Shown: positions 54,789 through 64,000 of the stretch, in pieces | How positions within the stretch are numbered: the first letter of the stretch is position 1 | Layout of the letters: each line of letters begins with the position of its first letter | DNA from: Euonymus europaeus | Lineage: Eukaryota > Streptophyta > Magnoliopsida > Celastrales > Celastraceae | DNA: 64,000 nt | Reading direction: 5' to 3' | Assembly: GCA_963580455.1 (NCBI GenBank) | Contig: OY756959.1 | Coordinates: 2,501 to 66,500, forward strand | The notes under the pieces: generated by a model | Databases searched by the model: none | Seen by the model: only the letters and a program-made list of their open reading frames with translations | What the model was told of the DNA's origin: nothing | Program-made: the position numbers and the translations under genes

Positions 54789-57425
54789 CTATTCCAGCCT
54801 TCCTTGTGCAGCTACCCAATCTGTCTCTTCCTTGCACACCATCTTCTCAATTCGAAAGTGAATAACACCATCAACGTCCTTAGAACAAAGCCCCAACAGC
54901 TTTCCAAGCTTCCAAGTTTCCAAAGCTTCTTTTTGGATGGCAACCGACCTGGAAGATTGAGAAACAAAAGTGGGATCAACATCCTCAACCTCAACGTGCT
55001 CATTGGGAGAATTCAAAATTAAAGAATTTCTGTGATAAATGTCTCCATCAGATACCGAGTGACCTGCAACCTTTTCACTTTCATTGTCGCTCTGCACTAT
55101 ATTGCTGATTCGACGGATCTTCTTTTTTCCTGACTTCTTCATTTGAGCAATCATCAGTCCATATTTAAAGGGAGTGAGGTTACACTTACACTTCTTTCTA
55201 ATCAGTTTTCTTTTGGAAGAAGATTTTCGAGGCACAAATTCAGAATCCATGACATTTGCATGATCTTTAAACCTCTCTTCAGTCTCTGATGAGGAAGACC
55301 CCCTTCTCCGATTTCTTCGCTTGCGACTTTTGCTTTTGCCACACTCTTTACTGATTTCAACATATTGACTCGTGGTGTCTAGAGATTCTTCCTTTATTGG
55401 GTCAGTATTAACAATTGTGTTTGATTTTTTAGGATTACTTGAAACTTCCATGGGCCTCAAATCTAGTGCTGCAATAGGCCCAATCAAAAATGGGCTTATA
55501 TTATCAAGACTTTCTGCGCTTCTACTGATTGGGTTCATGGTCTGAGGCACAACACCTTTTAGACTACCAGACAAAGAAGGCATCGCACCACCTTCTGCTT
55601 GGAAACTGTGAACTGATGGGACTTGGTCCTGCAGCGACACCCTAGCCTGACAAGAGGTGCTGGCCCTATCCACTGAGCAAAAGTTTTTGAAATTCAAACT
55701 TGTTGTACCAATATCGGATTCCAGTTTCCCGCCTGAATTACCTTTTCTTTTCCGGTGATCGGGACTTGCTAACATCGGACTTATGTGACTCGGTTCATAC
55801 TGATGTTGATATTTGCTGCCGTTGGATTTGAAACCTGAACTCTTCCCCATTGTGAATGATTGCCCATCGTGATTACCAGATATCGTGTTTGGATTACATG
55901 GTTCCACTTCCACATCATAATAATCATCCGACACCCCTCTTAAAATATCAAATCTGCCAGTTTTGAGAATACTGTCGCTGTTTGCTTCAACATTTACCTC
56001 TGCGTTTGACTCATGTTCTGGCAATGTTCTGGCTATGATCTTCTCATATTGGAATCTCCCACACCAAGGCCCATCCGAAGGATCTTCCGTAATCTTAACA
56101 TTGAACAATAAACCATCCACTGTAACCTTAACAAAACAATCAACTTTATCCACAGATGAGGTAGCAATTAGAATACGGGCAACGTCAAGTCGTAATCTTT
56201 CCGCCGTATTTTTGTCCAAAGACACCGCATCTCCAACCATATTACCCAGCATCATGAGTAGCCCTGGGTTCCAAGCATGTAGCGGTAGACCTTCGCACTT
56301 CAACCAAGCATACCTTTCTTTACGAACGTCAGTGGCCTTCCATGGCTCCACACTTTTAAACCATTTTGCTAACCAGTCGGGTTTCAACTCCAGAGTTTTG
56401 ATCATGTCTACTTTGGATGAGAAAGTCAGCAAGATCATTTTTCCTCCCATTGGAGTCGTGTAACACTGAATTGAATCATCCGAATTAACACAATCTCGCA
56501 TCTGCTGGATAGAGGCATTCTGCCATAAGATGCCAACGGCGCTTCCTTCCAACCATTCCCTGTCTTCCTCGAGAGACTTATACTCAATAATACTCCTTTG
56601 TACTTCGCCATTTCCTTTCTCTTTTTCTTTCACTGTTTCAATCTCCAACTTCTTTCCTTTAACCACATTGGCAAAACTAGCATTCTCTATGAAGTTAGAG
56701 CCCGCAGCAACTAAATCCCCCTGCTCAAGCTCTCCGGGTGGTACAATTTTTGCTTCTTTGATCAACTCCACCTTGTTACCAATTGATGCTGCCTGCTTTG
56801 TGAAACGTGCCTTGTTTGCGCGTAGTTTGAATGATCCTATCCAGATATGCTTGACCTTTTCCAGAATTGTAGCTTCATTTTGGCGCCCATCAAACTCCGC
56901 GAAACCAAATCGGTAACCCTTTCGAGTCAACTTGTTTGGAACGTACACATCCAACACCTTGCCATATTGAGAAAGGACCCATTTCATAGCCTCAGTGTCC
57001 CAGCCATGAGGAAAATTTTCAAAATAGACTTTGAAAGATTTTCTTGGATTTGGATCATAATGATGGTCAAGGATATGAATACAAGCAGGTTGACTAATTC
57101 CTGGCTGAGAGGAGTTTTTAGATATGGGTTGACGAGCCTTTTGAAACTTGCTCACATCTCCTGGATCTGCCTTTCTAGACTCTCTCTGCTGAATATAGGG
57201 AAGATCCGGCCAGTGGATGCTGCCCAGAGGGGGGATAAAAGGAGGTTGGTTGATTGGTTGTGAATAATGGTGGGGTAAATGAGTTTGGGTGGGTGGTGGT
57301 ATTGGATGGTGGGGCAGGCTGGATAATGACTGATGATGATGAGGAAGGTGGTGCTTGTGGGCTATGTGGCTGTGGGATGGGTGGTGGGAGACCTTCGCAT
57401 TCTCTCTTCTTCTCTCTCTAACCAT
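54789..57425 (-). CDS. LINE-C ORF1: RRM and DUF4283 RNA-binding protein
   Basis: The ATG at 57425 (MVRERRRENAK) is chosen; the frame is open 17 codons farther, but only to a GTG. About 878 residues. A His/Pro-rich N-terminus is followed by an RRM near residues 140-215 (FKVYFENFPHGW as RNP2, GYRFGFAEF as RNP1), then a DUF4283-like region (ERYAWLKCEGLPLHAW) and a long polar tail with a basic NLS-like block (KSRKRRNRRRG). The RRM-type ORF1 is one of the known plant LINE ORF1 classes. The stop is 3 nt before ORF2. It presumably coats the LINE RNA. Confidence 0.92.
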   Translation of the reverse strand: MVRERRRENAKVSHHPSHSHIAHKHHLPHHHQSLSSLPHHPIPPPTQTHLPHHYSQPINQPPFIPPLGSIHWPDLPYIQQRESRKADPGDVSKFQKARQPISKNSSQPGISQPACIHILDHHYDPNPRKSFKVYFENFPHGWDTEAMKWVLSQYGKVLDVYVPNKLTRKGYRFGFAEFDGRQNEATILEKVKHIWIGSFKLRANKARFTKQAASIGNKVELIKEAKIVPPGELEQGDLVAAGSNFIENASFANVVKGKKLEIETVKEKEKGNGEVQRSIIEYKSLEEDREWLEGSAVGILWQNASIQQMRDCVNSDDSIQCYTTPMGGKMILLTFSSKVDMIKTLELKPDWLAKWFKSVEPWKATDVRKERYAWLKCEGLPLHAWNPGLLMMLGNMVGDAVSLDKNTAERLRLDVARILIATSSVDKVDCFVKVTVDGLLFNVKITEDPSDGPWCGRFQYEKIIARTLPEHESNAEVNVEANSDSILKTGRFDILRGVSDDYYDVEVEPCNPNTISGNHDGQSFTMGKSSGFKSNGSKYQHQYEPSHISPMLASPDHRKRKGNSGGKLESDIGTTSLNFKNFCSVDRASTSCQARVSLQDQVPSVHSFQAEGGAMPSLSGSLKGVVPQTMNPISRSAESLDNISPFLIGPIAALDLRPMEVSSNPKKSNTIVNTDPIKEESLDTTSQYVEISKECGKSKSRKRRNRRRGSSSSETEERFKDHANVMDSEFVPRKSSSKRKLIRKKCKCNLTPFKYGLMIAQMKKSGKKKIRRISNIVQSDNESEKVAGHSVSDGDIYHRNSLILNSPNEHVEVEDVDPTFVSQSSRSVAIQKEALETWKLGKLLGLCSKDVDGVIHFRIEKMVCKEETDWVAAQGRLE

Positions 57426-57499
57426 TTGAGCCTTCTCCTTCGGATATTCAGTTCTTACTTGGAGGCGATATTGCACGATATTACAAGCACTTGAAGAGA

Positions 57500-57516
57500 C
57501 TCTCTGGCTAAGTGTT
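57500..57516. repeat. LINE-C target-site duplication, 5' copy
   Basis: CTCTCTGGCTAAGTGTT, perfect match to 49678-49694, immediately upstream (right) of the LINE-C 5' end. Confidence 0.95.
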
Positions 57517-58039
57517 ATTTGTTTTCTTTAGTTCTCTGGTTGGTTTCTCAGGCAGAAACGGAAAGGGAGAGGAATTTTTTGATTGCGATATACATATTGT
57601 AGTATCAAAATATCACCAAGGTTTGCACTCTTCCAAAATCAGAGATGATCATAATCAATTCTCCTTAGTTATTCAATCTCAATATTCAATTCTCAATATT
57701 ACACCAAAATCTCTTTCTGCAAAAGGAAAAGCGTCCCCTTTGTTGTGACTTCCACCTTATATTTATAGGGGAAGAGTCTGAAATCATCTCCTCTAATATG
57801 AGATTTGGTTTCCTAATTAATACTTAAATTAATTCAAATATAATTTTATCAATTTTATCATTATTGGGAATTGGCCGATCCCTCACAAAATGAAGAGAGA
57901 GACAGTGTTCGGCCTTAGAAGAAATCAAGGGTGCACTGTCGAAGCCCCTGAAGTTTGGCTTCCACAGTCAGCCCCTGACGAGGGAATGATCTGTTGTAGA
58001 TCATGGGGTTGGCATTTTACTCCGTGCAATAGCTTCTAT
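57517..58039. other. Sequence between LINE-C and the minisatellite
   Basis: No gene recognised. On the minus strand CCCCTATAAATATAAGG (about 57760-57776) is a good TATA box, and the adjoining GGCCGATCC repeats resemble tandem repeats in an LTR U3. It may be part of an old LTR into which LINE-C inserted, but LTR ends were not found. Confidence 0.35.
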
Positions 58040-58955
58040 GCTCCCTCAATGGTTTTAGAGGTTCAGTCGATTCGTAAATGATTTTAGGGGTCGGCCAATC
58101 CCACAATGGTTTCATTGGTTTGGCCGATCCCTTAATGATTTTAGAGGTTCGGTCGATCTCACATTCTTCAATGATTTTGGGGGTTCGGTCAATCACTCAA
58201 TAATTTTAGGTGTTCAACCAATGATTATGGGTTGGGCCGATCCCACAATGATTTTAGGGGTTTGGTCGATCCCTCATTCTTCAATGATTATAAGGGTTCG
58301 GCCAATCCCCCAATAATTTTAGGGGTTGGGCCGATCCTTCAACAATTTTAGGGGTTCGACCAATTCTTCAATGATTCGGCCAGTTCGACCGATCCTTTAA
58401 TGATTTTACGGCCAATCCCTCAATAATTTTAGGGGTTCAGTTGATCCTTCATTCCTCAATGATTTTATGGGTTCGGCCAATCCCTCAATGGTTTTAGAGT
58501 GTTCGTCCGATCCCTCAAGGATTTTAGGATTTCGATCGATCCTTTAATGCTTTTAAAGGTTCGGTCGATCCCTTATCCCTCAATATTTTAGGGGTTCAAC
58601 CAACCGCTCAATGGTTTTAGTGCCTTCGTCCGATCCATCAATGCTTTTAGAGGTTCAGTTGATCCCTCATCCCTCAATGATTTTAGGGGTTCGGTCAATT
58701 CTCTAATAATTTTAGGGGTTGGGCCAATCCCTCAATGATTTTAAGGGTTCAATCGATTCTTCAATGATTCGACTGGTTTGACTGACCCTAAATGATTGTA
58801 GGTGCTCGACCAATCCCTCAATGATTTTAGGGTTTCGATCAATCCCACATTCCTTAGTGATTTTAGGGGTTCAGTCGATCCCTCAATGTGTTTAGGGGTT
58901 CGGTCGATTCTTCAATGATTTTAGGGATTTGACATCCCTCAATGATTTATGAGAA
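58040..58955. repeat. Minisatellite, about 30-bp unit (TTCGGTCGATCCCTCAATGATTTTAGGGG-type)
   Basis: About 25-30 degenerate units in direct tandem, each built from AATGATTTTAGGGG, a GGTTCGGYCGATCC block and CTCA. Units alternate between the NGGCCGATCC and CGGTCGATCCC forms. Non-coding. Confidence 0.85.
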
Positions 58956-59054
58956 GTGTTTCGGATACCTCATAAAGCAGGGCAATAAGGCCTACTTAGG
59001 GGGTCGAGGCAATTTGCTTTTGGAAATGGAAGTTCCTAAAGAAATCACAGAGAC

Positions 59055-60803
59055 TGTGATACCCTGACCCAAGAATCATAAAAATAATGAATAAAAGGCT
59101 GATACAACGGGAAATTTGATAATTAAATTCGGAGCGATTTAATCCATTTACTATCAAATCTAAAAAGGCAATTAAAATATATATATATATACAATAATAA
59201 AATAAAGTAAGGAATTGTTAGTTGGTAGTTCTAGGAAATGAAATGTGGTGGAGGGGTATTTTTCGTAAATAATTAGTTCATGGAGGTTCATAAGTAAAAA
59301 AAAACTTGGTGGACAAGCCGAATAGGATATTCAGTTACTTTTAAAGTAGCTACTTTTAAAGTAAAGGAGACAAAAAGAAAAGAAAAGAGAAGAAAGAGAC
59401 AGAAGACGGTAGAAGAAACTAGAAATAGAGCGAAGTGGGGAGTGTGGTGACTGGGTGGCCAACTTTGCTTCAAGAGAGGGGACCACGTGTATATAATTCT
59501 TCTTGGTGTAGCAGGTGTTTTACCAGGTAGGAATTACCATAATTTTGGGATCTACTAACCGAGTCTTTTACCATGTAATTTTATTGTAAATCTCAGATAG
59601 CTTTACTGAAACTATTGAGTTGCATAATAATTGTGGGCATGGTTTTGGAATAGCTGTGGGTTTGCTAGATAATTGGTTATTTATAGATACTGGATGGATT
59701 TCATGACCCATACATTGAAAATGTTTGTATTTGGATTTTTGCTATGAATTCCTTGTGCTGGGCATGAATAATTGCAAAGTGATGTTCATAGTTTGTGAAT
59801 CGGGTATAGCACAACAGAGATGGTACCATTTGAGTGGAGTTTCCTTGATTGGTGTATGTTCTTCATGAGGATATACTGTTAAGCATGTGGTGAGATCAAG
59901 TGGAATTATTAGATTGGTGTAAATATGGAATTGTAGTTGATTACAAGGGTGGTTAGCACAAAAGTTGCTGGATATTGTAGTGTTAATTTGCATGTAACTA
60001 GACTCTTGCAATGTTTTTTTTTCTTTCACAAATGTAAGTAGATAAATGAGCAAAAAAGAAACCAAACTGAGAAAACTCAGTAGAGTACATGCAGTGGTTA
60101 CAACTTGGATATTGTAGTGTTAATCTGCATGTAAATGAATAGCCGTGCATGCAGTAGTTATAACTTTAACATATGGATGAGCCTTCACACACACACACAC
60201 ACATATAGTATATATACAATTACATGCATATATATATATATAGTATATATTGATGTGCATGTATGGTTTCGATATCCGTGGACTAGGTGGTGGAAATTAA
60301 TTATTCATATCTATTTTAATGTTTGGTAGCCGTGAACTCTATGTGAGTGAACTAAAGTGCCATGAGTTTGATGAATTCGATAAATTGGGAAGGAGGTGTT
60401 GAAATAATTTGATTATGAATTTATATGTTGTATATTCGGTTGAGAAGAGGTTGAGAAGCAAGGTTATGTATTGAGGTGTTGTAAAGAGGTGGTGACCATG
60501 TACGTACAGTGGGTAATTCCGAGTACGGATTCGTTATGCGGCCACATAGCGAATGGTGGAAAGTCCGGGTAGAAAGGGAATGCCTACCTTCCTTACTTGT
60601 AGAGGGTTCCGGCGATGAGGTCGAACCCGGAGAAGATTGGTTCCGACGATGAGGTCGGAATGCGGATGAAATTGTATTTGACGATGAGGTCGGAATGCGG
60701 AGACGATGAAGTTCGAGAGGATAGCGTGGATCGTACGAATGTTTTCTTTAAAAGAATGACTTGCGGTGGAATTTGAATGTGTGTATCTTTAAAGTTATGG
60801 TTT
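59055..60803 (+). mobile_element. Probable gypsy-type LTR (5' part), interrupted by the copia element
   Basis: TGTGATACCCTGACCC at 59055 matches the usual start of plant Ty3/gypsy LTRs (TGTGAYACCC). A TATA-like GTGTATATAATTC lies near 59489. At about 60605-60705 a 35-40-bp unit (GACGATGAGGTCGGAATGCGG) is repeated three times, a common LTR feature. The sequence stops where the copia LTR begins at 60804, so the LTR continues beyond the window. No coding part is visible, so solo LTR and complete element cannot be told apart. Confidence 0.5.
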
Positions 60804-62979
60804 TGTTGGTTGCTAAAATAATTTTTAGAACATGCGGAAGCATTTTACGGATCGTTCGTAGCATAGGTACAAATCAAAATTTTAATTGGAAGCCAAACAA
60901 CCCTAGATTGCTACACGCCTATCAAGTGTTATCCTAGATCCAATTAATTTTGTAATTAATCCTAGCATGATTCTAGTATTAATTTCATACAAAATAATTC
61001 TTAGATCTAAATATACAATCATGGCATGAAGAAGGTTAGAAGAAGAATACCAACCTCTTTACTATCAAGGTCCAACGTGCTATCCGTCTTGATCACGAAC
61101 CACCGATTGATAGAGTAACGAACGGATCACCAAGAACGGCCTGCGTCGTTTCCTAGGTATTCCCTTTAATCTCCTTGCGAACGAGCAAAGCAAAAACACC
61201 GATCCGTAGTGAACCGAAAATAATCACACACGGCTGCACTTTCTTTTTTTCTCAAAAGAACACTCGGCAACTTTTATAAAAAACACAACTTGGCTTTCTT
61301 TGTGAATTGAATCACACGGCATCACCTTTTTTTTGTGTTATAAAAGTTACCCATATGAGAGAGATACATGATGTATTTATATCTAAAGTCAACAAGTCTC
61401 CTTTTAGGTTTTGTTTTACTAGTCCTACATGAAATAGGAAAAGTCAAAACCCAAGGTCACCTAAAACACATATTGTAATTGGCGCCTATTGCATGTACAT
61501 TTATTGGGCCATGCATTCAAGCATGATTTGGACCTAATCATGGCCCAAAGTAAAACCTTTTTGATTAAGTCCAATCTAATTAGACCTCTAGGTTTTCTTT
61601 TGGCCCAATACTTCAAGAATTCAAGGCTCAAATATTATTTTGATCCTAAGCCCATTCTTGACTTTAATTTCGATTATGCAAAATATTTATTTCACAATCT
61701 AAATCGAAATTTGGAGACTTATTATTTTTCTATAAATACACTTACAAGAATTTTGTATATCTTAACAAAAATAATTTTATCTTAGGGTTATCTTTGGAAG
61801 ACCAAAACCCAATAAAATTATATCTATTTGTAATACAAATTCTATTCTTGTAACTTCTCCAACAACCGTTGTGATATGGTGAATTTTGCCAATCTTCCTT
61901 AAATAGGACAAGAGAATATATAGAGCTACCAAGGGGACTCCGCAGGACATACATATTATGGCTCCCGAAATATTATTCTTTACCGTCAAACTCTATGACT
62001 AGGAATAATATAACAATCCAATGTTCGTCTGACACTACCTGAACTTTGGATGCACTCCCCAATATGTACGATTCTTACATCGAGGTTTTTCCATAATTAG
62101 AAACCTATCCCTGACCTATGGGAAGTGTACTTGCATATCCTTCATGCAACACCCGGTAAGATGGAGTGAATTTATTCATACTATCAAACACTCCAAAATC
62201 CATATTTTCTTTGAGCTCCAGATTCCTTTATATCTATCCTCTAAGCGTATTAAATTGACCCGTCGATCAATTTAATTCACAACGCTTGATTCGTTAGAAT
62301 CACTATGCATAGTTTTTTAGATAGATTAATTTGAACCTCTCAGATGGGTGCTTACACTTTCATAACTGAAAGTACATGAATGACTATTTTGTAGGTATGC
62401 GCTTATACCCTAGTGGCATACATCCAAATCATCAAGATTTTGACAATAGTGCGTGTCTCACTTATTGATGAATCAAAATGCACACGCTATAAGTATAAAC
62501 CTATTGACCTACTCAAGCTTGAGATATACCGTACTCCCATAGCTATAGGATGAACAACTCTTTGATAGCACGTTTCTAGTTGTTCATTCCTATGTAAGTC
62601 CGTCAATGTATATGTCCACATACACACTAGTGCACCAATCCGAGAATCCTCTCAAACGGTCAAGACAAACCATTCCCCTAATTGGAGATGTCCATGCACT
62701 ACAACCTATATCAACAAAGTGCCTAACTTTGTTAATCTGGTTGTGACTAATGATTTAGAATGTAATAATGAATCTTGTGTCAATCTATACTCACACTATA
62801 AGTGTATCTGAGTATCCAAGATTCACATATCTAACATCCTTAGACCTTGTTAGAACATTCACATATAAATGAAATATTTAAAATAAAACATTTAAAACAC
62901 AAATGCAATCATAAAATGTTTATTCTTGAATTTCAGAATTGTCTTTACATGGTATGTTTTTTAGGACATCATCCCAACA
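60804..62979 (-). repeat. Ty1/copia 3' LTR (2176 bp)
   Basis: The right edge is TGTTGGGATG (minus strand), directly after a polypurine tract; the left edge is TGTTGG on the plus strand, giving TGTTGG...CCAACA termini. A minus-strand TATA box (ATATAAATACATC) lies near 61371-61383. The 5 bp to the left (GGTTT, 60799-60803) should be the target-site duplication; the other copy is outside the window. Frames inside the LTR are chance. Confidence 0.75.
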
Positions 62980-62991
62980 AACTCCCACTTG
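62980..62991 (-). other. Polypurine tract of the copia element
   Basis: AAGTGGGAGTT on the minus strand, between the pol stop (63009) and the LTR edge (62979). It primes plus-strand DNA synthesis in LTR retrotransposons. Confidence 0.75.
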
Positions 62992-63008
62992 GACTGAAGA
63001 ACATACTA

Positions 63009-63998
63009 CTAGAGTATCCTAACACCCATCCCCTCAACATGAGCTGTAAAGCTCTTTCCAGTAAGGGCCTTTGTGAATGGATCCGCCAAATTATGCAAAG
63101 AGGCTATCTTTAGTATCTCCACTTCCTTTCGCTGCACGAACTCCCTTATCAAATGGAACTTGCGTTCAATGTGTTTCCCTTTACTGTGATAGCGAGGTTC
63201 CTTACTTTGAGCTATGGCACCCATATTGTCACAATATAGGGTCATAGGTCTCTCAATATTAGGAACTACATCTAATTCTAAGAGGAATTTCTTTAACCAT
63301 ACAGCCTCCTTTGCGGCATCTGATGCTACCACATATTCGGCTTCCATGGTGGAGTCTGCGATGCAAGTTTGCTTCACACTCCTCCAACTAATGGCTCCAC
63401 CACCAAGGGTAAATACATAACCAGACGTGGATCTCCTAGAGTCCTTGTCTGCCTGAAAGTCTGAATCAGTATAGCCCACTGGAATGATCTCATCACTACG
63501 GTAAACAAGCATATAATCTTTCGTTCTCCGAAGATACTTGAATATATGTTTTACCGCTGTCCAGTGATGCATTCCTGGATTAGATTGATATCTGCTGACC
63601 AATCCTACTGCATAACAAATATCTGGTCTAGTGCATAGCATGGCGTACATGAGACTACCAACTGCCGAAGCATATGGTACCTTACTCATTTGTTGCCTTT
63701 CTTCTTCTGTCTTAGGACAGTCATCCCTGGAAAGAGGAACTCCATGTCTAAAAGGCAACAAACCTTTCTTGGAGTCCTGCATTGCATACTTGACCAATAT
63801 CTTTTCTATGTAAGTAGATTGAGATAGAGCTAAAGTTCTAGATCCGCGATCTCGGGTTAGCTTGATGCCTAGAACATAGCTCGCTTCTCCTAGGTCTTTC
63901 ATGCTAAACTGATTAGATAACCAAATTTTAACTGATGACAATGTCGCTACATCATTTCCAATAAGCAATATGTCATCCACGTAGAGAATCAAGAACAC
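63009..63998 (-). CDS. Ty1/copia pol C-terminus: reverse transcriptase and RNase H (partial)
   Basis: An open frame entering from the right edge and ending at a stop at 63009. It begins in the RT catalytic block (LYVDDILLIGND), continues with SMKDLGEASYVLGIKL, SQSTYIEKILVKY and YASAVGSLMYAMLCTRPD, then the copia RNase H with YTDSDFQADKDSRRSTSGY (Asp), MEAEYVVASDAAKEAVWL (Glu), LYCDNMGAIAQSKEP (Asp) and KHIERKFHLIREFV. This is the standard Ty1/copia pol ending. No stops or shifts are seen in the visible 329 residues; gag, protease, integrase and the 5' LTR lie outside the window. It is inserted into the gypsy-type LTR at 60803. Confidence 0.95.
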   Translation of the reverse strand: MFLILYVDDILLIGNDVATLSSVKIWLSNQFSMKDLGEASYVLGIKLTRDRGSRTLALSQSTYIEKILVKYAMQDSKKGLLPFRHGVPLSRDDCPKTEEERQQMSKVPYASAVGSLMYAMLCTRPDICYAVGLVSRYQSNPGMHHWTAVKHIFKYLRRTKDYMLVYRSDEIIPVGYTDSDFQADKDSRRSTSGYVFTLGGGAISWRSVKQTCIADSTMEAEYVVASDAAKEAVWLKKFLLELDVVPNIERPMTLYCDNMGAIAQSKEPRYHSKGKHIERKFHLIREFVQRKEVEILKIASLHNLADPFTKALTGKSFTAHVEGMGVRIL

Positions 63999-64000
63999 AA

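Larger units (their letters stand above)
49695..57499 (-). mobile_element. LINE-C: full-length, ORF-intact L1-clade LINE
   Basis: Delimited by perfect 17-bp target-site duplications (49678-49694 and 57500-57516). Element sense: a short 5' UTR (57426-57499), ORF1, ORF2, a 3' UTR of about 0.9 kb, a terminal hairpin (AGAGG, TACCGT, CCTCT) and poly(A). The 3' UTR contains two minisatellites: ACATGCCTTxCACCAGCC at 49971, 50049 and about 50133, and a roughly 55-bp unit with AACTCAACAGCAGTAACCA at 50382 and 50436. Both ORFs are open and the duplications are unmutated, so the insertion is young and the copy may be competent. It belongs to a different subfamily from LINE-A and LINE-B (RRM in ORF1, RNase H in ORF2). 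Confidence 0.95.

Noticed and set aside
61489..61989. Frames inside the copia LTR
   Set aside because: They lie wholly within the LTR, are on both strands, and show no known domain.
1..64000. tRNA, rRNA or snRNA genes
   Set aside because: The only polymerase III-like boxes sit in SINE-like sequences; no cloverleaf-capable tRNA or rRNA segment was recognised by eye.

Overview
This window is the left end of a plant chromosome. It opens with the plant telomere repeat CCCTAAA in the orientation of a left chromosome terminus. The spliced host genes (an ATXR6-type histone methyltransferase and an NSR/RBP1-type RNA-binding protein), an Au-like SINE, L1-clade LINEs, Helitron ends, a MULE-type transposase and a Ty1/copia element all point to a flowering plant, most likely a eudicot. 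The species cannot be named from the sequence.

Region 1 (1-11398) is a telomere interrupted twice by LINE retrotransposons. The order is telomere tract (1-186), LINE-A (187-4617, minus strand), pure telomere tract (4618-4815), LINE-B (4816-10892, minus strand), telomere tract with variants (10893-11398). The two LINEs are related but clearly diverged. Both have their 5' ends, both point the same way with poly(A) toward the chromosome tip, and both join telomere DNA in the same register (CCCTAAAC followed by the poly(T) of the minus-strand tail). Both have lost part of ORF2, with the left breakpoint at the same reverse-transcriptase motif (FVxGR). This looks like a telomere-targeted LINE family in a plant and is the main discovery candidate.

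Region 2 (11399-21300) is a subtelomeric mosaic of broken gene pieces, all on the minus strand. It holds MLH3 mismatch-repair exons in the wrong order (C-terminal exons upstream of N-terminal ones), a five-exon inositol phosphorylceramide synthase fragment lying between two copies of a 555-bp MLH3 segment, a RanBP2-type zinc-finger exon, unassigned exons, an Au-like SINE and an orphan first exon of a TOM2A-like tetraspanin.

Region 3 (22050-31400) is a transposon block. It has a Helitron 3' terminus, an RPA1-like gene lacking its N-terminal part, a Mutator-like (MULE) transposase with a four-unit telomere-like box just upstream, and a convergent Ulp1-protease gene. This transposase plus Ulp1 pairing is the one described for Kaonashi-type MULEs. 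Introns of both convergent genes carry a recurring TGATAC motif.

Region 4 (31400-43000) holds the two host genes that look functional: ATXR6-like (six coding exons, E2F-type sites upstream) and an NSR/RBP1-like RRM protein (six coding exons). Between them lies AT-rich repeat DNA with an Ulp1 remnant, a second Helitron-type terminus and a pseudogenised exon.

Region 5 (43000-64000) is repeat-rich: a fold-back repeat with degenerate telomere-like sequence, an intact full-length LINE (LINE-C) with 17-bp target-site duplications, a minisatellite of about 30-bp units, a probable gypsy-type LTR, and a Ty1/copia element (2.2-kb 3' LTR plus the RT/RNase H end of pol) inserted into that LTR and running off the right edge.
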